From CAYVQA01 sp045119035 (GTDB taxonomy: Bacteria > Bacillota_I > Bacilli_A > ML615J-28 > CAG-313), in the NCBI GenBank assembly GCA_045119035.1, contig JBGVCU010000068.1:1-22491 (forward strand): a DNA stretch of 22,491 bases, given 5' to 3'. A program made the translations under genes and the position numbers. Below the pieces are notes generated by a model, which had not been told where the DNA came from, did no database searches, and was given only the letters and a program-made list of their open reading frames with translations. Below, one piece after another: positions 13,483 to 21,363 of this stretch (positions are counted from its first letter, which is position 1; the number at the start of each line of letters is the position of its first letter).

Positions 13483-14157
13483 ATGTATAGAATCTTAGTT
13501 GCTGATGATGAACAAAATATTAGAGAACTTATAAAAAAATATGCAAAATATGAAGGATTCGAAGTAGATGACGCTAGCAATGGTGTTGAAGTTATTGATA
13601 AAGCTAAAGCTAATGAATATGACATTATTATTATGGATATTATGATGCCTGAACTTGACGGATTTAGTGCCGTTAGAGAGATTAGAAAATTTAGTGATAT
13701 TCCTGTAATAGTCTTATCTGCTAGAGGAGAAGAATATGATAAATTACATGGTTTTGAACTTGGTATAGATGATTATGTTGTAAAACCATTTTCTCCTAAG
13801 GAATTAATGATGAGAATTAATGCAGTTTTACTTAGAACTAAAAGAAGTAAAAAAGAAAATAATGATGTTATTAAGTATAACGATTTAGTAATAGATCAAG
13901 AAGCTAGAATTGTTTATATCAACAAAAATAGAATTGATATGACTCCAAAAGAATATAATTTATTGTTATATTTATTAAAAAATCAAAATGTAGCTGTTAC
14001 TCGTGAACAATTATTAACAAGTATTTGGGGATATGAGTTTTTTAGCGATGATCGTACTTTAGATACTCATATGAAACTATTACGTAAAAAAATAGGAGAT
14101 TATGGAAAAAATATTATTACATTAAGAGGGGTAGGTTATCGTTTTGAAACAAGATAA
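13483..14157 (+). CDS. OmpR/PhoB-family response regulator
   Basis: This is a cytoplasmic DNA-binding transcription factor controlled by phosphorylation. The receiver domain (1-118) has the acidic pocket DDE (8-10), phospho-acceptor Asp52 (IIIMDIMMPE), switch Ser79 (VLSA) and Lys101 (VVKPFSP). The winged-helix domain (about 128-224) has the MTPKEYNLLLYLLKNQ, TREQLL and GVGYRFE segments typical of the family. Start ATG 13483 has GAGGTGA five bases upstream; the GTG at 13474 sits inside that ribosome site. The 3' end overlaps the histidine kinase gene by 14 bases, so the two form one unit. The paired kinase and HtrA-like protease suggest a cell-envelope stress circuit comparable to CssRS, CiaRH or WalRK, but I cannot name an ortholog. 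Confidence 0.93.
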   Translation: MYRILVADDEQNIRELIKKYAKYEGFEVDDASNGVEVIDKAKANEYDIIIMDIMMPELDGFSAVREIRKFSDIPVIVLSARGEEYDKLHGFELGIDDYVVKPFSPKELMMRINAVLLRTKRSKKENNDVIKYNDLVIDQEARIVYINKNRIDMTPKEYNLLLYLLKNQNVAVTREQLLTSIWGYEFFSDDRTLDTHMKLLRKKIGDYGKNIITLRGVGYRFETR

Positions 14158-15667
14158 AAAAAGATATAGTTTAAAATGGCGAATTTATTCATTTATTATT
14201 TGTTTCGTTGTTTTACTTATTTTAATTTTATATGTGTTTCAAATTCTTTTATTAGAGCCTTTCTATAGACAAGTTAAACTTCGTGAGATTCAAGATTATT
14301 CAAATACTGCTATTATTACTTTGCAAGAAAAAAGTAATGATAATGAAATAAAAAATTATATCGAAAGTTTACAGTCAATAGATTTAGAATCAGAATATGT
14401 TAATTTCTTTGTAGTTAAACAGTTTAATAATGAATTAACTTTAATAGAAAGTAAATATAATGATTTAAGAATAGGTTTTGTTCCTAGTTTTACAAATATT
14501 AGTAGTATTTGGGCAAAAGCAATAGTCGATGGATATGATGATTTCTTCTTTGATATTAGAGAACTTGATGACTATGAGTTCCATAATCCAGAAGATATTA
14601 GATTTAATTTAGGTGATGAGTTAATTTACTGTCAATTTTATGTTGATATTGATGGTAATACTAATATGTTAATTTTATCATCATATTTAATGCCACTAAC
14701 AGCAGCAAAAACAACATTAAAATATGAATTTATAATTATCTTTATCATTTTAGTTTTACTTGGAGTATTCTTTGCGGTTGTTGTTTCTTCATTAATTTGT
14801 AAACCTTTAGAAGATTTAACTAAATCAGCTAAAAGATTACCCCATGATAGAAATGAACTAAGTTTTAAAGGTAGTGGATATCAAGAAGTTGTTGATTTAA
14901 GTGATACATTAAATTATGCATTAAAAGAAATTAAAAAGACAGATAATTTACAAAAAGACTTAATTTCTAATGTATCACATGAACTTAGAACTCCACTTAC
15001 ACTAATTCATGGTTATAGTGAAATGATGAGAGATATTCCTAGTGAACAAAATGAAAAGAATTTTAATATTATTATTAATGAAACAAAAAGATTATCAAAT
15101 TTAGTTAATGATATTTTAACATTATCTAAATTACAAAGTACAGAACAAAATGATAAATGGGATGAGTTTTCAATTAATAGTTTAATTGAGGAGGCTCTTG
15201 TAACATTTAATGTTATTGGAGTAGAAAAGAATTTTAACTTTATATTTAAACCTATATATAATTATATTATTTCAGCAAATGAAACACAAATTCAACAAGT
15301 TTTATATAATTTTATTGCAAATAGTGTTAATTATAATAAAGATACTTTAGATATAAAAGATATTATTATTAGCTTAGAAGAAAATAATAATGATTTAGTT
15401 GTTAGAGTTAAAGATTTTGGTATTGGTATTAAAGAAGAAGAATTAGAAAATATTTGGCAAAGATATTATAAAGTTTATGATATTAATAAAAAGACTACAG
15501 TTGGTTCAGGATTAGGACTTCCAATTGTTAAACAAATATTAGATTCTCATGGATTTAAATATGGGGTAAATTCAATTTATAATGAAGGATCTGAATTCTA
15601 TTTTATTATACCAAAAGATAAAATTGTAAAAAGAATAAGGGAGGATGAACTTAGTGAAGAAAATTAA
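14144..15667 (+). CDS. Membrane sensor histidine kinase
   Basis: This is the partner kinase of the upstream regulator. Two transmembrane segments (about 14-37 and 194-218) enclose an extracytoplasmic sensor region of about 155 residues with no family I recognise. A HAMP linker follows (about 218-270). The HisKA motif DLISNVSHELRTPLTLIHGY places the phospho-acceptor at His279. The ATPase domain has the N box (NFIANSVNYN), G1 (VKDFGIGIKEEE), F box (IWQRYYK) and G2 (GSGLGLPIVKQI). It starts at TTG 14144, overlapping the regulator gene, with GAGGGG upstream. Its 3' end overlaps the protease gene by 14 bases. All catalytic boxes are intact. Confidence 0.93.
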   Translation: MKQDKKRYSLKWRIYSFIICFVVLLILILYVFQILLLEPFYRQVKLREIQDYSNTAIITLQEKSNDNEIKNYIESLQSIDLESEYVNFFVVKQFNNELTLIESKYNDLRIGFVPSFTNISSIWAKAIVDGYDDFFFDIRELDDYEFHNPEDIRFNLGDELIYCQFYVDIDGNTNMLILSSYLMPLTAAKTTLKYEFIIIFIILVLLGVFFAVVVSSLICKPLEDLTKSAKRLPHDRNELSFKGSGYQEVVDLSDTLNYALKEIKKTDNLQKDLISNVSHELRTPLTLIHGYSEMMRDIPSEQNEKNFNIIINETKRLSNLVNDILTLSKLQSTEQNDKWDEFSINSLIEEALVTFNVIGVEKNFNFIFKPIYNYIISANETQIQQVLYNFIANSVNYNKDTLDIKDIIISLEENNNDLVVRVKDFGIGIKEEELENIWQRYYKVYDINKKTTVGSGLGLPIVKQILDSHGFKYGVNSIYNEGSEFYFIIPKDKIVKRIREDELSEEN

Positions 15668-16883
15668 TAAATTTATTTGTTTATTATTGTTGCTTATTTT
15701 TGTTTCTAGTTGTAGTTTAATACCACAAACAGAAAATCCTGATACAAATAATACCGGTAATAAAGGTGAAAATAATGTAACAAATAATATTATTGAAAAT
15801 ACAACTGTAGTTGGTGATATTAATATCAATGATTTAGAAGATTTAACGATTACAGCATATGAAAAAGTAAAAAAAGCATGTGTAGGTATTTCTTTTAAAG
15901 CACTTGTAACTGTTGATGGGATTACATTTGAAAATACAGTATCTACTGGTTCTGGTGTAATTTATAAACGAATTGATAATATCGATGATAATGGAAATCT
16001 TACAAACTATACATATTATTTATTTACAAATCGTCATGTTATAACAAATAATGATATTGAAACTAAAAGTAGTGTTTATGTATATTTAGGAGATGATTAT
16101 CCTGAATATAAATTAGATATTATTGGTTATGATTCTTTTGTAGATATGGCTGTATGTAAGTTTGATTCTGTTTATTATATTGATCCTGTTGAAATCGCAA
16201 ATAGTAATGAAGTTAAGCGTGGAAGTTTTGCTTTTGCTGTTGGGTGTCCTGAAGGATTTTCATTCTTCAATTCAGTTACTTTTGGTGTAATTAGTAATCC
16301 ATTAATTAGTATGTCTGAAGATACTGATGGAGATAATGTTAAAGATTTCAATTTTACTTACATTCAACATGATGTTGCAATTAATCCTGGTAATAGTGGT
16401 GGAGGATTATTTAATCTAAAAGGTGAATTAATAGGTTTAAATACATTAAAACTTGCTTCTGAATTAATTGATAATATGGGATTTTCAATTCCTTCAAATA
16501 CTTTAAAAACACTTGCTGAAGATTATATTGAAAAAAATGTTCCTATTAAACGTCCGCGACTTGGTGTTACTGCAATTGAAATTCAAGATTTAAATCCTTA
16601 TGTAATTGCTTATAATAATTTAAAATCTATTCCTGATATTTATGGTGATGTAAAATATGGAATTTATATTACAGGTCTTGATAAAAAAGGTTCTATTGGT
16701 GCATCTAATGTAGAAATAGATGATATTGTTTTAGAAATTAATGATGAAAAATTATATAATATGAATTCTTTAACAGCAAAACTTAATTCACTTGTTGACT
16801 ATAAAATTGGTGATACAGTTAAAATTAAATATTGGGATCGTTCTTTAGGATCAATTGTTGAAGAAATGATAACTTTAAAATAG
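15654..16883 (+). CDS. HtrA/DegP-like trypsin-fold serine protease, lipoprotein, with PDZ domain
   Basis: HtrA-type proteases degrade or refold damaged proteins outside the membrane. The signal peptide ends in lipobox VSSC with Cys20 as the lipidation site; a Asn/Thr-rich linker follows (21-55). The protease domain (about 65-290) has catalytic His128 (FTNRHVIT), Asp164 (FVDMAV) and Ser248 (NPGNSGGGLF). A PDZ domain follows (about 300-405: RPRLGVTAIEI, YGIYITGLDKKGS, DIVLEINDEKL). HtrA in Firmicutes is usually anchored by a transmembrane helix; a lipid anchor is less common. GTG 15654 is chosen because GGGAGG lies nine bases before it; ATG 15645 directly abuts that site. It is translationally coupled to the kinase gene, so the sensor system and protease are made together. 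Confidence 0.9.
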   Translation: MKKINKFICLLLLLIFVSSCSLIPQTENPDTNNTGNKGENNVTNNIIENTTVVGDININDLEDLTITAYEKVKKACVGISFKALVTVDGITFENTVSTGSGVIYKRIDNIDDNGNLTNYTYYLFTNRHVITNNDIETKSSVYVYLGDDYPEYKLDIIGYDSFVDMAVCKFDSVYYIDPVEIANSNEVKRGSFAFAVGCPEGFSFFNSVTFGVISNPLISMSEDTDGDNVKDFNFTYIQHDVAINPGNSGGGLFNLKGELIGLNTLKLASELIDNMGFSIPSNTLKTLAEDYIEKNVPIKRPRLGVTAIEIQDLNPYVIAYNNLKSIPDIYGDVKYGIYITGLDKKGSIGASNVEIDDIVLEINDEKLYNMNSLTAKLNSLVDYKIGDTVKIKYWDRSLGSIVEEMITLK

Positions 16884-16910
16884 AAGCCTTTAATAAGGCT
16901 TCTTTTGTTT
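16882..16910 (+). terminator. Intrinsic terminator of the two-component/HtrA operon
   Basis: AGAAGCCTT pairs with AAGGCTTCT across TAAT, followed by TTTTGTTT. The stop codon overlaps the 5' arm. Confidence 0.85.
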
Positions 16911-16962
16911 GCAAAAAAACAATAAATATGATAAAATTATTAAAAAATATGAGGTAAAGAAT

Positions 16963-17463
16963 ATGGAATATAAAGGACCAAAACTAAAGTTTAACAATAA
17001 GCCATTTTCAAAAAATTTATTATCTAAAGGTGGTTTTGTTAAAGCAACCTATTTTAAAAATATCGATGGTGATACAGCTGTATTTAAAATAGATGGCAAA
17101 AGAGAAACAGTAAGACTACTTGTTATTAATACACCAGAATTATTACCAACTCCAAAACCATATTCTGTAGAAGCAAAAGAATACTTTACCTCAATATTAG
17201 AAAATGCTAAAGAAATTTATTTACAAAGCGATAAACATTCTACACTTAGAGATACAACAGAAGGAAGAAGACTTCTTGCTTGGGTTTGGGTTGATAATGA
17301 ACTTGTTAATTATAATTTAGTAAGACTCGGATATGCTAATGTAGAATATGTTGCAAATGAAAAATTAAGATATTTAAGAAAATTAAGAAAAGCAGAAAAA
17401 TTAGCAAAAAAAGAAAAATTAAGAATTCATAATATAGAGGAAAATAATGTATCTAACAGTTAA
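16963..17463 (+). CDS. Staphylococcal-nuclease-fold (thermonuclease-like) protein without signal peptide
   Basis: SNase-fold enzymes cut DNA and RNA using calcium. The domain spans about 24-155. Compared with S. aureus nuclease, catalytic Arg35, Glu43 and Arg87 correspond to Arg51 (ETVRLLVINTPE), Glu59 and Arg102 (TEGRRLLAW), and the calcium ligand Asp21 to Asp37 (IDGDT). Calcium ligand Asp40 is replaced by Asn56. Unlike secreted nucleases, the N-terminus (MEYKGPKLKFNNKPFSKN) has no signal peptide, so it is probably cytoplasmic. A basic tail (about 140-160) may bind nucleic acid. ATG 16963 has GAGGTAA five bases upstream; an earlier in-frame TTG at 16909 has no ribosome site. The 3' end overlaps the ABC-F gene by 17 bases. 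Confidence 0.88.
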   Translation: MEYKGPKLKFNNKPFSKNLLSKGGFVKATYFKNIDGDTAVFKIDGKRETVRLLVINTPELLPTPKPYSVEAKEYFTSILENAKEIYLQSDKHSTLRDTTEGRRLLAWVWVDNELVNYNLVRLGYANVEYVANEKLRYLRKLRKAEKLAKKEKLRIHNIEENNVSNS

Positions 17464-19006
17464 TAATTTAAATCTCTCATTTGAAAATAAAAAACTATAT
17501 TCTGATGCATCATTTAGAATTTTGCCAGGTGATAAAATTGGTGTTGTAGGATCTAATGGAGTAGGAAAAACTACCTTAATAAATGTATTATGTGGAAACC
17601 TAATTCCAGATTCAGGTGAAATCAAATTTGATGATAAAATAAATGTTGGTTATTTAGATCAATATATGAATATAGATAAAAATTTAACTATCAAAGAATA
17701 TCTTAATACTGCTTTTCTAAAATTATATAAAATAGAAGAAGAACTAAATATTTTAATTGAAAGAATGAAACAAACAACTGAAGAAAATCTTCAATTAAAA
17801 CTAGCAACTAGAATTACTTCTTTAAGAGATGAACTTGAAAAACATGAATTTTATCAAATTAATACAAAAATAATGAAAATTTCAAGTGGTCTAGGTATTA
17901 CTAATTATGGAATGGATAAATTATTAAAACATTTATCTGGAGGACAAAAAATAAAAGTGATACTTGCTAAATTATTACTTGAACAACCAGATTTATTAAT
18001 TCTAGATGAACCTACTAACTTTTTAGATACTGTTCATGTTGATTGGTTAGTAAAATTTTTAAAAGAATACAAAGGTACATTTTTAATTGTATCGCACAAT
18101 CAAGAATTTCTAAATGATGTTGTAAATGTAATTTTAGAAATTGAATATCAAAAAATTACAAGATATAAAGGTAATTATGAAGCATATCTTGCTAAAAAAG
18201 CAATTATGGCAGAGCAGCTTGAAAAAGCTTATCTAAAACAACAAAAAGAAATTGGAAAATTAGAAGAATATATTGCAAAAAACAAAGTAAGAACTGCAAC
18301 TGCTAAACAAGCAAAAAGTAGAGAAAAGAAATTAGAAAAAATTGAAAAAATTGAAATTCAAAAGTCAAGTGATGTTTATATCAATTTATCTTTTAATTAT
18401 ATTCCAATTTCATCTCATAAATTTTTAGAAGTTAAAGATTTAGAAATAGGTTATTATGGATATTCATTACTTCCTAAAATGAATTTTACCATTAAAAGTG
18501 GTGAAAAATTAGGAGTAACAGGCTTTAATGGAATTGGTAAGTCAACTCTTATGAAGACTTTAGTTGGTGAACTTCCAGTAGTTGCTGGGGAATTCAAATT
18601 TGTTGATAATGCTCAAATAGCATATTTTTCTCAGGAACATACTTGGGAAGATGATAATTTAACACCACTTCAAGAAATTTCTAATCTCTACCCTAAAATG
18701 GAGGAAAAAGAAATTAGATCATATCTTGCAAGAAGTGGTCTAAGAGGTACACTTGCAATTCAACCAATTAAAACATTATCTGGTGGTGAACAAGCCAAAC
18801 TAAAACTATGTAAGATGATGCTAAAAAAAGCAAATATCTTAATATTTGATGAACCTACTAACCACTTAGATGCTAATGCAAAAGAAGGGTTAGTAAAAGC
18901 TCTTAAAAATTATCCAGGTACAGTCATTATTGTAACCCATGAACAATCGTTTTTAAAAGAAGTTGTTACAAGTGTTTACGATTTTGAAGAATTATTGTTA
19001 TCATAA
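17447..19006 (+). CDS. ABC-F family ATPase (YbiT-like, ribosome-associated)
   Basis: ABC-F proteins have two ATPase domains and no membrane part; they act on ribosomes in translation control or antibiotic protection. Domain 1 has Walker A GSNGVGKT (35-42), signature LSGGQ and Walker B LLILDEPTNFLD. A charged linker (about 245-310, the P-site tRNA interaction motif region: YLAKKAIMAEQLEKAYLKQQ and onward) separates it from domain 2 with Walker A GFNGIGKS, LSGGE and LIFDEPTNHLD. At 519 residues it fits the housekeeping YbiT/YdiF type rather than a dedicated resistance protein, but substrate or drug cannot be read off. GAGG lies eight bases before ATG. It is coupled to the preceding nuclease-fold gene. 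Confidence 0.92.
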   Translation: MYLTVNNLNLSFENKKLYSDASFRILPGDKIGVVGSNGVGKTTLINVLCGNLIPDSGEIKFDDKINVGYLDQYMNIDKNLTIKEYLNTAFLKLYKIEEELNILIERMKQTTEENLQLKLATRITSLRDELEKHEFYQINTKIMKISSGLGITNYGMDKLLKHLSGGQKIKVILAKLLLEQPDLLILDEPTNFLDTVHVDWLVKFLKEYKGTFLIVSHNQEFLNDVVNVILEIEYQKITRYKGNYEAYLAKKAIMAEQLEKAYLKQQKEIGKLEEYIAKNKVRTATAKQAKSREKKLEKIEKIEIQKSSDVYINLSFNYIPISSHKFLEVKDLEIGYYGYSLLPKMNFTIKSGEKLGVTGFNGIGKSTLMKTLVGELPVVAGEFKFVDNAQIAYFSQEHTWEDDNLTPLQEISNLYPKMEEKEIRSYLARSGLRGTLAIQPIKTLSGGEQAKLKLCKMMLKKANILIFDEPTNHLDANAKEGLVKALKNYPGTVIIVTHEQSFLKEVVTSVYDFEELLLS

Positions 19007-19024
19007 AAGCAAATTTAAAATAAA

Positions 19025-19055
19025 TACACCAATATTATGTTATAATATTGGTGTA
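19025..19055. repeat. 13-bp perfect inverted repeat holding the thiT promoter -10
   Basis: TACACCAATATTA (19025-19037) and its complement at 19043-19055 flank the loop TGTTA. As RNA it could end the ABC-F transcript, though the T-run after it is poor. The extended -10 TGTTATAAT (19038-19046) for thiT lies in the loop and 3' arm. Confidence 0.65.
19038..19046 (+). promoter_or_regulatory. Extended -10 promoter of thiT
   Basis: TGTTATAAT matches the extended -10 TGnTATAAT. No convincing -35 is seen. Initiation would fall near 19053, a few bases before the riboswitch. Confidence 0.5.
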
Positions 19056-19057
19056 TC

Positions 19058-19148
19058 ATATTTATGGGGAGCTGTAAAAGGCTGAGAGGTGATTCGTTCA
19101 CGACCCTTAAACCTGATCTAGGTAATGCTAGCGTAGGAAAGTATCTTT
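19058..19148 (+). ncRNA. TPP riboswitch (THI box)
   Basis: The aptamer is recognised by its conserved blocks in order: GGGGAGC (19067-19073), GGCTGAGAGG (19080-19089), then ACCCTTAAACCTGATC and AGGTAATGCTAGCGTAGGAA. It binds thiamin pyrophosphate. It stands upstream of a terminator and the thiamine transporter gene, so TPP should favour termination and shut off uptake. Confidence 0.95.
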
Positions 19149-19154
19149 TTTACG

Positions 19155-19181
19155 TTCTTTGGCATCCAAAGAATTTTTTTT
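19155..19181 (+). terminator. Riboswitch expression-platform terminator
   Basis: TTCTTTGG pairs with CCAAAGAA across CAT, followed by eight Ts. It lies between the aptamer and the thiT ribosome site, the expected position for TPP-dependent transcription termination. I did not identify a clear antiterminator. Confidence 0.85.
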
Positions 19182-19199
19182 ATTAAGGAGAACAAAAGT

Positions 19200-19865
19200 A
19201 TGTTATTAACAAAAATTTTAACAAAAGAAAATGTTATAGCAATGTTAGTTATTTTAGCTATTTTTGCTGCATTTGCTGTTTTGTTCCACTACTTATCTAA
19301 AAAAATGAATAAAGAGGAAGTAGCAAGAACAAACAACAAAAGATTAATTAAAGATATTGTTGAAACAAGTATTTTAGTAAGTTTAACAATAGTTCTCGAT
19401 TTAATCTTTAAAATGATTCCGTTTATGGATATGCCTCAAGGAGGTTCAGTTTCACTTACAATGTTACCGTTATTAGTAATAGCTTTTAGAAATGGTACAA
19501 AATGGGGTGTAATTGGAGGAGTTACTTATAGTATTTTAAACTTACTTCTTGATGGTGAATTATATCACTGGAGCTCAATTTTCTTAGATTATTTATTTGC
19601 ATTTGGTGTAATTGGATTAGCTGGGCTATTTAGACCTTTAGTAATTAAATCAAATAACACATTAAGTTATGTTTATATGATTATTGCATCAACAATTGTA
19701 GTTCTAGGAAGACTTGCTTTTGCTGTATTATCAGGAATTATCGCATTTGAAACACCATTCTGGCCATCACTAGTATATAATGCTCCATATATTTTAATTT
19801 CAGGAGCTTTATGTATTGCTTCACTTTGTATAATTAAAAATGTTGTATTAAATGATATAAAATAA
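19200..19865 (+). CDS. thiT: Thiamine transporter ThiT (ECF S component)
   Basis: ThiT is the substrate-binding membrane subunit of an energy-coupling-factor transporter for thiamine; it works with the shared EcfA/A'/T module, which is not in this window. After an N-terminal hydrophobic segment (about 10-30) and a charged stretch, the core has about six helices. Family segments are LTIVLDLIFKMIPFMDMPQGG, SVSLTMLPLLVIAFRNGTKWG and YSILNLLLDGELYHWSSIFLDY. At 221 residues it is a little longer than lactococcal ThiT because of the extra N-terminal helix. AAGGAG precedes ATG 19200. The TPP riboswitch upstream confirms the substrate. Confidence 0.93.
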   Translation: MLLTKILTKENVIAMLVILAIFAAFAVLFHYLSKKMNKEEVARTNNKRLIKDIVETSILVSLTIVLDLIFKMIPFMDMPQGGSVSLTMLPLLVIAFRNGTKWGVIGGVTYSILNLLLDGELYHWSSIFLDYLFAFGVIGLAGLFRPLVIKSNNTLSYVYMIIASTIVVLGRLAFAVLSGIIAFETPFWPSLVYNAPYILISGALCIASLCIIKNVVLNDIK

Positions 19866-19870
19866 AAACT

Positions 19871-19905
19871 AACACCAATTAGATAATCTAATTGGTGTTT
19901 ATTTT
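19871..19905 (+). terminator. Intrinsic terminator of thiT
   Basis: AACACCAATTAGA pairs with TCTAATTGGTGTT across a TAA loop, followed by TTATTTTAT. The convergent toxin gene ends within it, so it may work in both directions. Confidence 0.8.
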
Positions 19906-20221
19906 ATAAGATGTCGATATAATTTATCATATTAGAAATAATTCTAATAATAATAATTTCCTTATGTTCTTCATTGATTTCGTAAAATATAATATAATTA
20001 TCAATCGTTGTTTTTCTTAAATTTTCTTTATTTACGTATTCATTATTAATTATCGGTAAACTTTTAGGAAATAACGATAATAGGATAAATTTATTATTTA
20101 TTCTATTCAGAAGATTTATAGCAGCTTCTTTGTTAACTAAGGTGTTTGCTATATAATTATAAATTTCAGTTAAATCATTTTTAGCAAATTTTTCAATAAC
20201 AATTTTATAGTTATTTTGCAT
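19904..20221 (-). CDS. RelE/ParE-family toxin
   Basis: This 105-residue product has the ParE/RelE layout: YKIVIEKFAKNDLTEIYNYI at the start (paired helices after a first strand), a central FPKSLPII, and the C-terminal strands LRKTTIDNYIIFYEINEEH and IIIIRIISNMINY, where the family has R---YRIFYEI----I-I-RI-H. RelE members cut mRNA on ribosomes and ParE members poison gyrase; the sequence alone does not decide. The usual C-terminal histidine or arginine of the active RelE tail is not evident (ISNMINYIDIL). The ATG overlaps the antitoxin gene by 11 bases. Confidence 0.85.
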   Translation of the reverse strand: MQNNYKIVIEKFAKNDLTEIYNYIANTLVNKEAAINLLNRINNKFILLSLFPKSLPIINNEYVNKENLRKTTIDNYIIFYEINEEHKEIIIIRIISNMINYIDIL

Positions 20222-20480
20222 TATTAATTAATCCTTTAATGAAAGAATCTAGTTCAGTTCTGTTTTTATTTCTTTCTGGATCATTTAATGCTTCATTTAT
20301 TAAAATTGCTGTTTGTAATTTTGCAAATGTTTGTTCGTATAGCTCAACACTCATTAAAACCATGTCGCTATATCCATTTTTAGTTATAATAATTGGTGTT
20401 AAACTTTCTTTACATAATTTCGAAATGTTTGCTGTGTTTTTTAATTCATTTATAGGCAAAATTTTCGGTAATGTTTGCAT
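20211..20480 (-). CDS. Phd/YefM-family antitoxin
   Basis: The 89-residue product begins with a Phd/YefM fold: LPINELKNTANISKLCKESL, then TPIIITKNGYSDMVLMSVELYEQ, the family's PVIVTKNGRPVAVLMSLDDYE block. This part dimerises and binds the operator; the C-terminal 30 residues (LINEALNDPERNKNRTELDS and after) should wrap the toxin. AAGGAGG lies five bases before ATG. It is the first gene of the pair, in the usual antitoxin-then-toxin order, with an 11-base overlap. Confidence 0.9.
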   Translation of the reverse strand: MQTLPKILPINELKNTANISKLCKESLTPIIITKNGYSDMVLMSVELYEQTFAKLQTAILINEALNDPERNKNRTELDSFIKGLINNAK

Positions 20481-20505
20481 ATTAACCTCCTTGTTTATTA
20501 TATGC

Positions 20506-20533
20506 TTATTATGGTATAATTATACCATAATAA
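20506..20533. promoter_or_regulatory. Perfect 28-bp palindrome, likely operator of the antitoxin-toxin pair
   Basis: The half-site TTATTATGGTATAA is followed by its exact reverse complement. It stands about 25 bases before the antitoxin start, next to or over the minus-strand promoter (a TATAAT on the minus strand lies near 20498). Phd/YefM-type antitoxins repress from palindromes at their own promoter. Confidence 0.7.
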
Positions 20534-20573
20534 CGCACAAAAAATAATTAATATGCAATAAATTTATATATTT

Positions 20574-21023
20574 CTAGAGTTTTTTAATATATATTTTTGA
20601 ATAAGAGCCATAGATATTTATTATATTTTCTTTATACAATGTGAATCCATATTTTTCATATAAATTTTCATGATTTGTTGAAATATAAATTTTATTATAA
20701 CCAATATTTCTAGCATAGTTTTCACAATGTTGAATTAATAATGATGAATATCTTTTTCCTCTATATTCAGGAAAGATATAAAGAAATCCAATCCAAGGCT
20801 TTAAATAAGGTAAATCTATTTCATCTTTATCAGTAAATATACAATAACCTAATAATTTATTGTCATTTGTAAGTAAAAAGACTTTAACATTTTCACTTGT
20901 ATATTCTTTGAGCTTATTGTTTGATAGTAATTCATATAAAAATTTACCAGCATTCCAGTCAGACTCATTAATTTTTGATAACCAAAAACTTTTATTTAAA
21001 CAATTATTATATTCAATAATCAT
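20574..21023 (-). CDS. GNAT-family N-acetyltransferase
   Basis: This 149-residue cytoplasmic enzyme would move an acetyl group from acetyl-CoA to an amine; the substrate cannot be inferred. The core segment is WIGFLYIFPEYRGKRYSSLL (about 77-96), giving the beta4 strand and the acetyl-CoA pyrophosphate loop (normally Q/RxxGxG/A, here YRGKRYSS, so the second glycine is Tyr). It is followed by IGYNKIYISTNHENLYEKYGF, the C-terminal LYEKYGF motif of the family. AGGAA stands seven bases before ATG. It lies 9 bases after the small membrane protein and probably shares its transcript. Confidence 0.88.
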   Translation of the reverse strand: MIIEYNNCLNKSFWLSKINESDWNAGKFLYELLSNNKLKEYTSENVKVFLLTNDNKLLGYCIFTDKDEIDLPYLKPWIGFLYIFPEYRGKRYSSLLIQHCENYARNIGYNKIYISTNHENLYEKYGFTLYKENIINIYGSYSKIYIKKL

Positions 21024-21032
21024 AAATTTTTC

Positions 21033-21362
21033 CTAATTAGCTTTGCATTTGCGGTATATCTTTTCATATATTATTGTAAGAGGAATTAATCCGATAGTAC
21101 AAGTTATAGAAAGAATGATAATGGCAATTAATTCATTCCAAATATAGATTATACCTGATATAAAGAAAGGTAAAGAATATGCCTTCCAAAGAATTGAATT
21201 TGCTTTATTGTATTTTCTTATGTCTTTTATTTCTGATTCTTTTATTGTTTTACCTGAATAAAAATTCATTGGTGTTTTTCTTTTGTTTGAATAGATTCCA
21301 AGACAAAAGAATAATATACCACAGCCAAATGCTACAAAAAACCATATAATATATTTAATCAT
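21033..21362 (-). CDS. Small membrane protein (DUF3784-like, unassigned)
   Basis: The 109 residues contain three hydrophobic segments (about 3-24, 62-77 and 79-100). A cytoplasmic loop with NKRKTPMNFYSG, then IKDIRKYNKANSILWKAYSL, is a pattern I have seen in small Firmicute membrane proteins near DUF3784, but the family name is tentative and no function is known. It starts one base after the dehydrogenase stop, so the two are probably co-transcribed. Confidence 0.75.
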   Translation of the reverse strand: MIKYIIWFFVAFGCGILFFCLGIYSNKRKTPMNFYSGKTIKESEIKDIRKYNKANSILWKAYSLPFFISGIIYIWNELIAIIILSITCTIGLIPLTIIYEKIYRKCKAN

Positions 21363-21363
21363 T

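Noticed and set aside
13428..13625. Minus-strand frame over the response regulator start
   Set aside because: It overlaps the regulator's promoter and receiver domain and has no coding support.
20239..20547. Plus-strand frame of about 100 codons opposite the Phd/YefM antitoxin
   Set aside because: It is the complement of the antitoxin gene and its operator, shows no homology I recognise and has no ribosome site.
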